Below are positions 18,182 through 27,456 of a stretch of DNA of 64,000 nt, piece by piece. The stretch's first letter is position 1. Each line of letters starts with the position of its first letter. Below the pieces are notes generated by a model, which searched no databases, was not told where the DNA came from, and saw only the letters and a list, made by a program, of their open reading frames with translations. Both the position numbers and the translations under genes were made by a program. The stretch comes from Candidatus Leptofilum gracile (lineage in GTDB: Bacteria; Chloroflexota; Anaerolineae; Promineifilales; Promineifilaceae): the NCBI GenBank assembly GCA_016713825.1, contig JADJOJ010000010.1:372001-436000 (forward strand). The letters run 5' to 3'.

Positions 18182-18227
18182 TTGTGAAATATTACACAAT
18201 ATCCATAGATTGTGAAATATTGCACAA
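18182..18227 (+). promoter_or_regulatory. Two tandem Rex-like operators upstream of the hydrogenase operon
   Basis: TTGTGAAATATTACACAA (18182-18199) and TTGTGAAATATTGCACAA (18210-18227) each differ by one base from TTGTGAAATATTTCACAA, a canonical Rex (NADH/NAD+-sensing repressor) site. Centres are 28 bases apart. They lie 82 bases before the first hydrogenase gene. TTGTGA of the second copy could overlap a weak -35 with TATTGT at 18235. CRP/FNR-family binding is the alternative reading. Confidence 0.6.
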
Positions 18228-18308
18228 TTGGGCGTATTGTAGCAATCGTCACTTACCACTTTAACCGTTAATTTTGTTCATTGTTCTACACACAAGAGAG
18301 AGTTTTGC

Positions 18309-19466
18309 ATGAGCAACCTGAAAACGATTCCTAAAACCGCCTTGAACGAGTGGGTTCAACGGTTGCGGCGGCGGTTTCGGGTGGTGGGGCCGCGCCCCAA
18401 GAATGGCCAGTTTGTGTTTGCAGAGATTGAAACGGCCGTTGAGATGGCGCTGGATTACCCCACAACCTGCATGCCGCCCAAAAAATATCTATTCCCCCCA
18501 CAAGAAACATTGCTGCGCTACCACCTGGACGGCAGCCACATCCAGGCGGTCATCGAGACGGAACCAACCGTCATTTTTGGCATTCACACCTGCGATGTGC
18601 AGGCCACCCGGCTGTTCGACCAGATTTTCAGCCAGGGGTTTGCCGACCAGCATTACCGCGCCCGGCGGGAAGATATCTATCTAATTAGCATCGAGTGCAT
18701 GGCCCCCTGTACGGAGCACGCCTACTGCCACGACATGGGCACCTCCCATCTGCCAGAAGCGGCCGATTTGCACCTGACGGATGTAGGGCAGATGTACGTG
18801 GTTCATGTCAACACGCCCAAGGGCGAATCGCTGCTGGCCGACACGCTGGCCGAACCGTTTACGGCCGATTGGCAGCCCATTTACGACCGGGTGATTGCCA
18901 AGAAGATGGAGGCGTTTGAGAAGCGGCTCGATTTTGAGGTGACAGAGCTAAAAGAACTGCTGCGTGACGGATACAGCAGCCCACTCTGGCAAGATGTGGG
19001 CGATGACTGCCTGGTGTGCGGCATGTGTACCCAGGTCTGCCCCACCTGCGTCTGCTTCAACATGGAAGATGAGGCGGACCTGACGCAAACGGAAGGGCAG
19101 CGTACGCGCACCTGGGATTCTTGCCAGGCAACGACGTTTGCCCTGGTGGCGGGCGGCCACAACTTCCGCGAGGCGCGCATGGCGCGGCAGCGGCATCGCT
19201 TTATGCGCAAGGGCAAGTACATGCACGACGCCTACGGTTTGTTGGGCTGCGTGGGGTGTGGTCGGTGTGGGTCTACCTGCTTGGTCAATATCACGCCCAT
19301 CAAGGTGCTGAACGCCCTTTACCAAGAACAACATGCGGAACAGATTGAATCGGACGTTCCGGAAATGGAGTTGAGTTATGAAGACGTTACTGCGAGAAGT
19401 GCGGGAGTCGCCGTCGATTTACATGCCGGTGCCTGCGAGAATAACGGCCGTACGCACCCTCACTGA
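18309..19466 (+). CDS. hydB: Group 3b-type NiFe hydrogenase, beta (4Fe-4S) subunit
   Basis: The 385-residue iron-sulfur subunit resembles sulfhydrogenase beta subunits and anaerobic sulfite reductase A. Two ferredoxin-like Cys clusters are present: C234-xx-C237-xx-C240-xxx-C244 (DDCLVCGMCTQVCPTC) and C314-xx-C317-xx-C320-xxx-C324 (LLGCVGCGRCGSTC). An N-terminal Cys-containing region (GIHTCDVQATRLFDQIF, IECMAPCTEHAYC) is also conserved in this family. It passes electrons between the flavin subunit and the NiFe core. The reading frame runs 89 bases into the next gene, giving an unusual C-terminal tail. This could be real or due to an indel near 19370. Confidence 0.9.
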   Translation: MSNLKTIPKTALNEWVQRLRRRFRVVGPRPKNGQFVFAEIETAVEMALDYPTTCMPPKKYLFPPQETLLRYHLDGSHIQAVIETEPTVIFGIHTCDVQATRLFDQIFSQGFADQHYRARREDIYLISIECMAPCTEHAYCHDMGTSHLPEAADLHLTDVGQMYVVHVNTPKGESLLADTLAEPFTADWQPIYDRVIAKKMEAFEKRLDFEVTELKELLRDGYSSPLWQDVGDDCLVCGMCTQVCPTCVCFNMEDEADLTQTEGQRTRTWDSCQATTFALVAGGHNFREARMARQRHRFMRKGKYMHDAYGLLGCVGCGRCGSTCLVNITPIKVLNALYQEQHAEQIESDVPEMELSYEDVTARSAGVAVDLHAGACENNGRTHPH

Positions 19467-20229
19467 GCTGGAAAAACTATACACGATTGAGCTGCCCTAT
19501 GGCCTCACCCTGGATCACGATCCGGGGCAGTTTGTGCAGGTGTCGCTCTTTGGCGTGGGTGAAGCGCCGATCAGCATTTGCTCCTCGCCCAGCCGCAGCA
19601 ACGGGCTGTTTGAGCTGTGCGTGCGCAACGTGGGCGACCTGACCAGCAAAATGCACGCGCTGAACGTGGGCGACACGCTGGGCATTCGCGGCCCGTTTGG
19701 GCGCGGCTTCCCGATGGAGCGGTTCCGGGGCAAAGACGTGGTTTTTATTGCCGGTGGTTTGGGGCTGGCCCCGCTGCGCTCGGTGATTTATGAAGCGATT
19801 GACCACCGCGAAAAGTACAACCGCCTGGTCATTTTGTACGGGGCGCGTTCGCCCCAAGAGATGCTGTTCCGTGACGAAGTGAACGCCTTCAACTGGATGG
19901 ACGACGTGGAAATGTTCAGTACGGTTGACCGGGGCGACGAGAAGTGGCGCGGGCACGTGGGCTTTGTCAACAGCCTGCTGAACCAGGTGCATTTGAATCC
20001 GCACAACACGGTGGCCATCGTCTGTGGCCCGCCGGTGATGTACCAGTTCATCATCGACGATTTGATCCGGCTGGGCGTGGCCGAGCACGACATCTGGCTC
20101 AGTTTTGAGCGGCACATGAAGTGCGGCGTGGGCAAGTGCGGTCACTGCCAGATCAACCACATTTATGCCTGCCTGGATGGGCCGTCGTTGTCTTACACGG
20201 AAATTAAGAACCTGGAGGAAGCGTTATGA
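19378..20229 (+). CDS. hydG: Group 3b-type NiFe hydrogenase, gamma (FAD/NAD(P)-binding) subunit
   Basis: The 283-residue ferredoxin-NADP reductase-type flavoprotein binds FAD through GEAPISICSSPS (62-73) and pyridine nucleotide through AGGLGLAPLRS (125-135) and VCGPPVM. The C-terminal [2Fe-2S] site uses Cys249, 254, 257 and 265 (KCGVGKCGHCQINHIYAC), as in dihydroorotate dehydrogenase B electron-transfer subunits. It connects NAD(P)H to the hydrogenase. The start overlaps hydB by 89 bases; a start at Met16 (YMPVP) is possible. It ends in an ATGA overlap with the small-subunit gene. Confidence 0.93.
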   Translation: MKTLLREVRESPSIYMPVPARITAVRTLTELEKLYTIELPYGLTLDHDPGQFVQVSLFGVGEAPISICSSPSRSNGLFELCVRNVGDLTSKMHALNVGDTLGIRGPFGRGFPMERFRGKDVVFIAGGLGLAPLRSVIYEAIDHREKYNRLVILYGARSPQEMLFRDEVNAFNWMDDVEMFSTVDRGDEKWRGHVGFVNSLLNQVHLNPHNTVAIVCGPPVMYQFIIDDLIRLGVAEHDIWLSFERHMKCGVGKCGHCQINHIYACLDGPSLSYTEIKNLEEAL

Positions 20230-20999
20230 GCGGCACAGTGAATGAACTCCCACGGGTTGCTTTTTTCGACTTTACCAGCTGTGAAGGGTGCCAGCTCACC
20301 GTGTTGGACGCGCTGCAAACGCACCCTGAGCTGCTAAAAGTGGTAAACATTGTGGAATTTCGCGAGGCGTCCAGCGCGCGCAGCGAGGATTACCAGATTG
20401 CCTTTATTGAGGGGTCGTGTACGCGGCCGGGTGATGAGGAACGGTTGCGGAAGATTCGGGAAACGGCCGTTTACGTCATCGCCCTCGGTGCCTGCGCCCA
20501 TCTGGGAGGCATCAACGCCATCCGCAACCGCCAGCCGCTGCTGGACGTGCGCCAATACGTCTACGGCGACAAGGCCGAATGGTACGACACCTACCCGGCG
20601 CGGGCCATCGACCAGGTGATCCAGGTAGATGCCGTGATTCCCGGCTGCCCCATTGACCGGGACGAGTTTGTGCGCGTAGTCACCGTTTTGCTGCAAGGCC
20701 GCCAGCCCAAGCTGCCCGACTACCCGATGTGCATCGAGTGCAAGCTGCACGAAAACATCTGCGTTTACGAGCGGGGGCAGGTGTGCCTGGGGCCGATTAC
20801 CCGGGCGGGCTGCAACGCCATCTGCCCGGCGTATGGTTACGGCTGCGAAGGGTGCCGGGGGCTGGTCTCTGCGCCCAACATGGAATCGTTCCAGGAGGTG
20901 CTGGCCCAGCATGGGCTGAGCCAGGCAGAGATCGACGAGAAGTTGAGTCTCTTTTTAACCAACCAGACGCTGCTGGAAAAGGAGCTGGTTCATGGCTAA
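20226..20999 (+). CDS. hydD: Group 3b-type NiFe hydrogenase, delta (small) subunit
   Basis: The 257-residue small subunit is of the F420/NAD(P)-linked kind. The proximal 4Fe-4S site starts with FDFTSCEGCQLTVLD (Cys19, Cys22) and continues with GACAHLGG and IPGCPID. A further Cys-rich region (CIECKLHENICVYERGQVCLGP and GCNAICPAYGYGCEGC) is present, as in sulfhydrogenase delta subunits. It relays electrons from the NiFe site. The 4-base overlap upstream and 8-base overlap downstream indicate translational coupling. Confidence 0.94.
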   Translation: MSGTVNELPRVAFFDFTSCEGCQLTVLDALQTHPELLKVVNIVEFREASSARSEDYQIAFIEGSCTRPGDEERLRKIRETAVYVIALGACAHLGGINAIRNRQPLLDVRQYVYGDKAEWYDTYPARAIDQVIQVDAVIPGCPIDRDEFVRVVTVLLQGRQPKLPDYPMCIECKLHENICVYERGQVCLGPITRAGCNAICPAYGYGCEGCRGLVSAPNMESFQEVLAQHGLSQAEIDEKLSLFLTNQTLLEKELVHG

Positions 21000-22281
21000 C
21001 GTAAAAGTAAACGTGCATCACCTGACGCGGGTGGAAGGGCACGGCAACATTGTGGTCGATGTGGTGAACGGCGAGCTGAAGCAGTGCGATCTGCAAATTG
21101 TGGAGACGCCGCGCTTTTTTGAGGCGATGCTGCGCGGCAAGCCGTACCAGAATGCGTCGCACATCACCTCGCGGATTTGCGGGATTTGTGCGGTGGGGCA
21201 CGCCACGGCCTCGCTGCGGGCAACGGAAGCGGCGCTGGGCGTGGAACCGAGCGAGCAGACGAAGCTGCTGCGCCGCCTTAACTTTTTGGGCGAGATTTTG
21301 GACAGCCACGTGCTGCACGCCTACATGCTCGTCGCCCCCGACTTTTTGGGCGTGCCGAGCGTGATTCCGCTGGCCAACACGGCACCGGACGTGGTGCTGC
21401 GGGCGCTGCGGATGAAGAAGCTGGCCGGGGATTTGTGCCAGGCGATTGCCGGGCGGCACACGCATCCCATTGCGATGACGGTGGGCGGCTTTACCCATTT
21501 CCCTACGGCCAACCAGCTGTACGAGCTGCGCGATCGGTTTGCCGCGGCGCGAGACGATGTGGCGGCTACGGCCGATCTCTTCCAAACGCTCAAGCTGCCC
21601 CAATTTGAACGGGAGACCGAATACATTGCCCTGCGCCGCGATGATGGCGTGTATGGCTTTATTGATGGCGATATTGTGAGCACGGATGGCGGCGTCTGGC
21701 CTGCCTCAGCGTACCAATCGATAACCAACGAATATTTGGTGCCGCATTCGTCGGCGAAACATGCGCAGAACCAGCGGGAATCGTACATGGTGGGGGCGCT
21801 GGCCCGGTTCAACGTGAACCACGATTTGCTGCATCCGGTGGCTAAAGAAGTGGCCGCCGGGCTGGGACTGAAGCCGAAGGCGACCAATCCGTACCTGATT
21901 ACCGTGGCGCAGGTGGTGGAAATTGCCCACTGCGTGGAGGAAGCGATTCAGCTGATTGATGCGCTGCTGGCGCGGGAGATTGCCTGGGAAGAGCCGGCCT
22001 TGCCCAGCCGCGAATCCGGCGAGGGCGTGGGCGCGTGCGAAGTGCCGCGCGGCACGCTGTTCCATCATTACGTCATTGAGGATGGTCAGATTGTGGGGGC
22101 CAACTGCGTGATTCCGACGGGGCAAAATTTGGCAAATATTGAGCTGGACATGAAGGCGCTGGTGCCTACTTTGCTAGACCGCACGCAGCAGCAGATTACC
22201 CATTCGCTGGAGATGCTGGTGCGGGCTTATGATCCGTGCATTTCTTGCTCGACGCACTTGCTGGATGTGAAGTTCGAATAG
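20992..22281 (+). CDS. hydA: Group 3b-type NiFe hydrogenase, alpha (large, catalytic) subunit
   Basis: The 429-residue catalytic subunit has the L1 motif RICGICAVGH (Cys63, Cys66) and the L2 motif DPCISCSTH (Cys416, Cys419, His422), which together ligate the NiFe centre. The gene extends seven residues past His422 (LLDVKFE), the peptide that the maturation protease removes after nickel insertion. The gene order beta-gamma-delta-alpha and the subunit types match bifunctional NADP-linked group 3b hydrogenases/sulfhydrogenases, cytoplasmic enzymes that can evolve or consume H2. Group assignment is by architecture, not by phylogeny. Confidence 0.95.
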   Translation: MANVKVNVHHLTRVEGHGNIVVDVVNGELKQCDLQIVETPRFFEAMLRGKPYQNASHITSRICGICAVGHATASLRATEAALGVEPSEQTKLLRRLNFLGEILDSHVLHAYMLVAPDFLGVPSVIPLANTAPDVVLRALRMKKLAGDLCQAIAGRHTHPIAMTVGGFTHFPTANQLYELRDRFAAARDDVAATADLFQTLKLPQFERETEYIALRRDDGVYGFIDGDIVSTDGGVWPASAYQSITNEYLVPHSSAKHAQNQRESYMVGALARFNVNHDLLHPVAKEVAAGLGLKPKATNPYLITVAQVVEIAHCVEEAIQLIDALLAREIAWEEPALPSRESGEGVGACEVPRGTLFHHYVIEDGQIVGANCVIPTGQNLANIELDMKALVPTLLDRTQQQITHSLEMLVRAYDPCISCSTHLLDVKFE

Positions 22282-22297
22282 CAGGTTATGAAACTTT

Positions 22298-22374
22298 GAC
22301 GCAAAGGCGTGAAGGGGCAACGATGGAAAAGAAAACCTCCTTTGCGCCATCTGCTTCTTTGCGCTCTTTGCGTC
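22298..22374. repeat. TTTGCGTC-type hairpin repeat after the hydrogenase genes
   Basis: GACGCAAAG (22298-22306) is complementary to CTTTGCGTC (22366-22374). Extra TTTGCG words lie between. It is followed by AAAAAA. An AATCTGCG-type repeat follows near 22430-22472. Together they fill the 225-base gap before the maturation protease gene. Confidence 0.6.
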
Positions 22375-22506
22375 GAAAAAATGTGGGCTTTCGACAAATA
22401 GGGTGTTTGACAAAGATTGTTATCAAAAATTACGCAGATTTACCAGATTTTTAATCCTTGCAATCTGCGAAATCTTTGATGATGCACCATGAGAGCACGC
22501 TAACTG

Positions 22507-22983
22507 ATGGTGACCCAAGATAGGTTGATGAAGATATTGGTTTTGGCTTTGGGAAATCCTCTGCGGGGGGATGATGGGGTGGGGTGTGCGGTGTTGGCGG
22601 GTTTGCGGGAAACGGCCGTTCCCTACCCCCCCCACATCACCTTCCTCGATGGCGGCACGCCCGGCCTGGAAACTGCGCTGACCATGCAGGGGTATGACAA
22701 AGTGATCGTGATTGACGCCGCCAACCTGGGGGAGCGCCCAGGCAGCTGGCGGCGTTTTTCGCTGGCCGAGGCATCCTTGGTGCAGCAGGCGCAGATGGAG
22801 GGCACGCTGCACGATGCTGGTTTTGCCGAAGCGGTGGCCCTGGGCGCGGCGCTAGACATTTTGCCGCCGGAAATTATTGTGTATGGCGTCCAGCCGGAGA
22901 CGATTGCGTGGGAGATGGGGTTGAGTACGGCCGTACAGTCCGCCATTCCCCAAATTTCCCAGCAAATTTGGGCTGAACTTTTT

Positions 22984-22992
<9 letters not shown>
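22507..22992 (+). CDS. Hydrogenase maturation protease (HycI/HoxW family)
   Basis: A protein of about 160 residues with the diagnostic start KILVLALGNPLRGDDGVG and the later VIVIDAANLGERPG, where Glu/Asp residues bind the nickel of the immature large subunit. It should trim the C-terminus of the adjacent alpha subunit. ATG 22507 is the longest start. Met8 at 22528 (MKILVLALGNP) is closer to the family N-terminus, and neither has a clear Shine-Dalgarno. The stop codon lies inside the left arm of the inverted repeat that brackets the low-complexity block. Confidence 0.9.
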
Positions 22993-24325
<1,333 letters not shown>

Positions 24326-24336
24326 ATAAAATTCCC

Positions 24337-24840
24337 CTAAACCGAAAAAATTAAGCACGTCGTGGTGCCGTGGGCGTAGAGCTTGCCGTGGGCATCGACG
24401 AGCTGGCCTTCGGCGGTGGCGATGCGCCGCCCACCGTGGATGACGCTGCCGAGGCAGCGCAGCGGGCCGGTGTTGGCCAGAATGGGGCGGACGAAGTTGA
24501 CCTTCATCTCCACGGTGGTGTAGCCGCTGCCTGCGGGCAGCAGGGTGTGCACGGCGCAGCTCATGGCGGAGTCCAGCAGGGTGGCAATCACCCCGCCGTG
24601 TACGGTGCCGATTGGATTGTAGTGAAATTCGGAGCAGTCGATTTCGAAGACGGCCGTTCCTTCCCCCACTTCTGTCAACGAAAAACCGAGCGTATCGGCA
24701 ATGGGTGGCGCGGGCAGGCTGCCGTTGATCATGGCGGCGAACAGCTCTGCGCCGCTTTTTTGGCGAGCAGCGTTGGCGGTGGGGGTGGGGTCTTGCCAGG
24801 TGTAGGTGCGGGAACGGCCGTTCCCATTCTCTATAGTCAT
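24337..24840 (-). CDS. PaaI-family hotdog-fold thioesterase
   Basis: The 167-residue product has the hotdog signature YNPIGTVHGGVIATLLDSAM (HGG loop and following helix) and the following YTTVEMKVNFVRPI strand. PaaI-like enzymes hydrolyse acyl- or aryl-CoA thioesters in the cytoplasm. The first ~45 residues are an extra low-complexity N-terminus. GGAGAAAC lies upstream of the ATG. The stop is only 12 bases from the low-complexity block, so the C-terminal end should be checked, although it looks complete. Confidence 0.88.
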   Translation of the reverse strand: MTIENGNGRSRTYTWQDPTPTANAARQKSGAELFAAMINGSLPAPPIADTLGFSLTEVGEGTAVFEIDCSEFHYNPIGTVHGGVIATLLDSAMSCAVHTLLPAGSGYTTVEMKVNFVRPILANTGPLRCLGSVIHGGRRIATAEGQLVDAHGKLYAHGTTTCLIFSV

Positions 24841-25106
24841 TTTTTAGTTTCTCCAGGTTGTGTGGTTTTTCTTGCTAGTCGGGAAATTGCATGCCTCTTC
24901 ACCGCCGGAGGCTGAAGCCGTCCGGCTAGGTGTGAAAGCCCATTCGGGCTTGAAAACCAGCCCTTTTGGGCTTTTCATCGATAGCAGGGGCGTTTACGCC
25001 GCTGCGTTCTGTTAGAGTTTCGTAATCTTTGCTTTGTAAGATTTTATATGGTCACCCGGTCTCTGTCATGGATACTTAATCGCTGACATAAGGAGACGAC
25101 CCATTT

Positions 25107-25838
25107 ATGAGCGAAAACATTTTAGGAGAAACGAAGGCAATGGCAGCAGAACGCAACAGTTTTTTACAAAAACATGGCACCAAGCTGCTGGCCTTGTTTT
25201 TTTGGGGTGCTTTGGTGGGGGGGTACTACCTTTACGCCAACGCCAATAATCTGACCCTGGGCGACAGCCTGGAGCTGATTGTGGATTTTTTGACGGCCAG
25301 CCTGCTGGGGCCACTTTTTTACATGGTGATTTATGCGTTACGGCCGTTGCTCTTCTTCCCCGCCACCATTCTGACCCTGCTCGGTGGCTTCCTTTTTGGG
25401 CCGATTGGTATTTTGTGGACGATACTCGGCAGCAACGCTTCTGCGCTGGTGGCGTACACGGTGGGCCGCTACTTTGGCCAGGGCGTGCTGGACAGTGAAG
25501 AAGAGACAACCGTCATCCAAAAATATACCCAACGGATGCGCCAAAACAGCTTCGAGACGGTGCTCATCATGCGGCTGCTCTTTTTGCCGTACGATTTGGT
25601 GAATTATGCCGCGGGCTTTTTGAAGATACGCTGGCAGCCGTTCATCCTGGCCACCGCCATTGGCTCCATCCCCGGCACCATCTCTTTTGTGCTGTTGGGC
25701 GGCTCCTTTGGCACGCTGGCTGAGCTGGTTTCTGGAGATGTGAACGTCAATCCCGTGACGCTCGCCCTCTCTGTGGTGCTCATTCTGGTTAGCATTGGCC
25801 TTTCTCGCTTCATTAAACGCCGCGAAGCTGCCGCGTAG
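25107..25838 (+). CDS. TVP38/TMEM64-family (DedA/VTT domain) membrane protein
   Basis: The 243-residue integral membrane protein has a first transmembrane helix near 24-44. The VTT-domain core follows: FFPATILTLLGGFLFGPIGILWTILGSNASALVAYTVGR, then a re-entrant FETVLIMRLLFLPYDLVNYAAGF and a GSIPGTISFVLLGG loop. These proteins are thought to handle lipids or small solutes at the membrane. The next gene, 41 bases downstream, is a mercuric-reductase-like flavoprotein; such pairs and even fusions occur in other bacteria. The 265-base gap upstream contains two small GGGCTT hairpins (near 24940-24980). Confidence 0.9.
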   Translation: MSENILGETKAMAAERNSFLQKHGTKLLALFFWGALVGGYYLYANANNLTLGDSLELIVDFLTASLLGPLFYMVIYALRPLLFFPATILTLLGGFLFGPIGILWTILGSNASALVAYTVGRYFGQGVLDSEEETTVIQKYTQRMRQNSFETVLIMRLLFLPYDLVNYAAGFLKIRWQPFILATAIGSIPGTISFVLLGGSFGTLAELVSGDVNVNPVTLALSVVLILVSIGLSRFIKRREAAA

Positions 25839-25879
25839 GGCAATTTTACAAAATCGCCCCACTTTTTAGGAGTAAACAG

Positions 25880-27394
25880 ATGGTTACAGAAATCAAGGTT
25901 CCCCCTTTTGATGAATACAACGAAGTTTTAGTGAAGAATGCCCACCCGCCCGATTGGCAGAACCCGATGCCAAACGGCCGTTACAATCTCCTGGTCATCG
26001 GTGGCGGATCGGCTGGATTGGTGGCTGCGGTAGGGGCGCGTGGCCTGGGGGCCAAAGTCGCCCTCGTAGAAAAGCATTTGCTGGGCGGCGACTGCCTGAA
26101 CGCGGGCTGCGTGCCCTCCAAAACGGTGCTGCGCTCTGCCAAAGCGGTGGGCGACATTCGCCGGGCGGCCGAACTGGGCGTGCACGTGGGCGACGCGGTG
26201 ACGGTGGATTTTCCGGCCGTCATGCAGCGGATGCGCCAGATTCGTTCCGAGATTAGCTACCACGACGCGGCGACACGTTTCCGCGACCTGGGGATTGATT
26301 TGTACCTGGGGGATGGTCAGTTTACGGGGAAAAATAGCTTTGCGGTAGACGGCCGTATTATCCAGTTTAGCAAAGCAGTCATCGCCACCGGCTCCCGTGC
26401 CGCCGCCATTCCCATCCCCGGCCTGGCCGAGACCGGCTACATCACCAACGAGGGCGTCTTTGAGCTAACCAAACTGCCCCGCCGCCTGGCCATCATCGGG
26501 GCCGGGCCAATTGGAGCAGAGATGGCCCAGGCGTTTGCCCGCTTTGGCAGCCAGGTGAGCGTGTTCGACCTGGCCCCCACCATCGGCGGGCTGCGCGATC
26601 CGGAAGGCATTGCCCTGGTGCGCACGGCCCTAGAGGCCGACGGCGTGCAGTTCTTTTTAGAGAGCAAAACTGGCAAGATTGAAAAAGTGGGCGACGAGAA
26701 AATCATCCATTTTGAGTACGATGGCGATGCCCACACCCTGGCTTTTGATGAGATTTTATTAGCCGCAGGTCGCCAACCGAATGTGGCTGGCCTGGGTTTA
26801 GAAGCCGCGCAAATAAAATACAGCAAGAAGGGGCTGGACGTAAACGACCGGCTGCAAACCACCAATCCCGACGTGTTCGGCGCAGGCGATGTGGCCATCC
26901 CGGCGATGTTTACCCACACTGCCGACGCCACGGCGCGGATGGTGCTGCAAAACGCCTTCTTTTTTGGCCGCAAAAAGTACAGCGATTTAATTATTCCCTG
27001 GACGGTGTACACAGACCCAGAAATTGCCCACGTGGGGCTGTTCGACTACGAAGCCGAGGCGCAGGGCATGGTCGTGGACACCTTTAGCCACAAAATTCAG
27101 GAGACCGACCGGGGCCGGGCTGACGGCGATGATGGGTTTGTGAAGATTTACGTCAAAAAAGGCAGCGACAAAATTTTGGGGGCGACGATTGTGAGTCGGC
27201 ATGCGGGGGAGATGATTAGCGAAATCACGACGGCGATGATGGCGGGCCAGGGGTTGAGCCTGCTGTCGCAGACGATTCATCCGTACCCCACCCAGGCAGA
27301 GGCGATTAAGAAAACGGCCGATTCCTGGAACCGCACGCGCCTGACTCCGTTTGTGGCCAATTTGTTTGAAAAGTGGTTGGCCTGGAGACGGTAG
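25880..27394 (+). CDS. Mercuric-reductase-like FAD-dependent disulfide oxidoreductase
   Basis: The 504-residue class I pyridine-nucleotide-disulfide oxidoreductase shows FAD site VIGGGSAGLVAA, redox disulfide GGDCLNAGCVPSK, NAD(P) site IGAGPIGAEMAQAF, second FAD motif DVFGAGDV, and C-terminal HPYPTQAEAI with the catalytic His. It lacks the N-terminal metal-binding domain and the C-terminal Cys pair of true mercuric reductases, so mercury reduction is unlikely. It is not linked to 2-oxoacid dehydrogenase genes, so a lipoamide role is also unsupported. Coupling to TVP38 suggests a membrane redox function. AGGAG lies 7 bases before the ATG. Confidence 0.9.
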   Translation: MVTEIKVPPFDEYNEVLVKNAHPPDWQNPMPNGRYNLLVIGGGSAGLVAAVGARGLGAKVALVEKHLLGGDCLNAGCVPSKTVLRSAKAVGDIRRAAELGVHVGDAVTVDFPAVMQRMRQIRSEISYHDAATRFRDLGIDLYLGDGQFTGKNSFAVDGRIIQFSKAVIATGSRAAAIPIPGLAETGYITNEGVFELTKLPRRLAIIGAGPIGAEMAQAFARFGSQVSVFDLAPTIGGLRDPEGIALVRTALEADGVQFFLESKTGKIEKVGDEKIIHFEYDGDAHTLAFDEILLAAGRQPNVAGLGLEAAQIKYSKKGLDVNDRLQTTNPDVFGAGDVAIPAMFTHTADATARMVLQNAFFFGRKKYSDLIIPWTVYTDPEIAHVGLFDYEAEAQGMVVDTFSHKIQETDRGRADGDDGFVKIYVKKGSDKILGATIVSRHAGEMISEITTAMMAGQGLSLLSQTIHPYPTQAEAIKKTADSWNRTRLTPFVANLFEKWLAWRR

Positions 27395-27416
27395 AGGGAG
27401 ATTGGAGATTGGAGAT

Positions 27417-27455
27417 AAAAAGCGCCAGTCCACTGGGTGGGCTGGCGCTTTTTTT
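27417..27455. terminator. Bidirectional terminator between two convergent genes
   Basis: AAAAAGCGCCAG (27417-27428) and CTGGCGCTTTTT (27442-27453) form a 12-base stem with T-runs on both strands, between the flavoprotein gene and the convergent S9 peptidase gene. Confidence 0.85.
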
Positions 27456-27456
27456 G

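Noticed and set aside
18182..18227. CRP/FNR sites instead of Rex sites
   Set aside because: TTGTGA...CACAA is partly CRP/FNR-like, but the AAATATT centre and full 18-base match favour Rex; kept as an alternative only.
25880..27394. True mercuric reductase
   Set aside because: The C-terminal Cys pair and the N-terminal metal-binding domain are absent, and no mer genes are adjacent.
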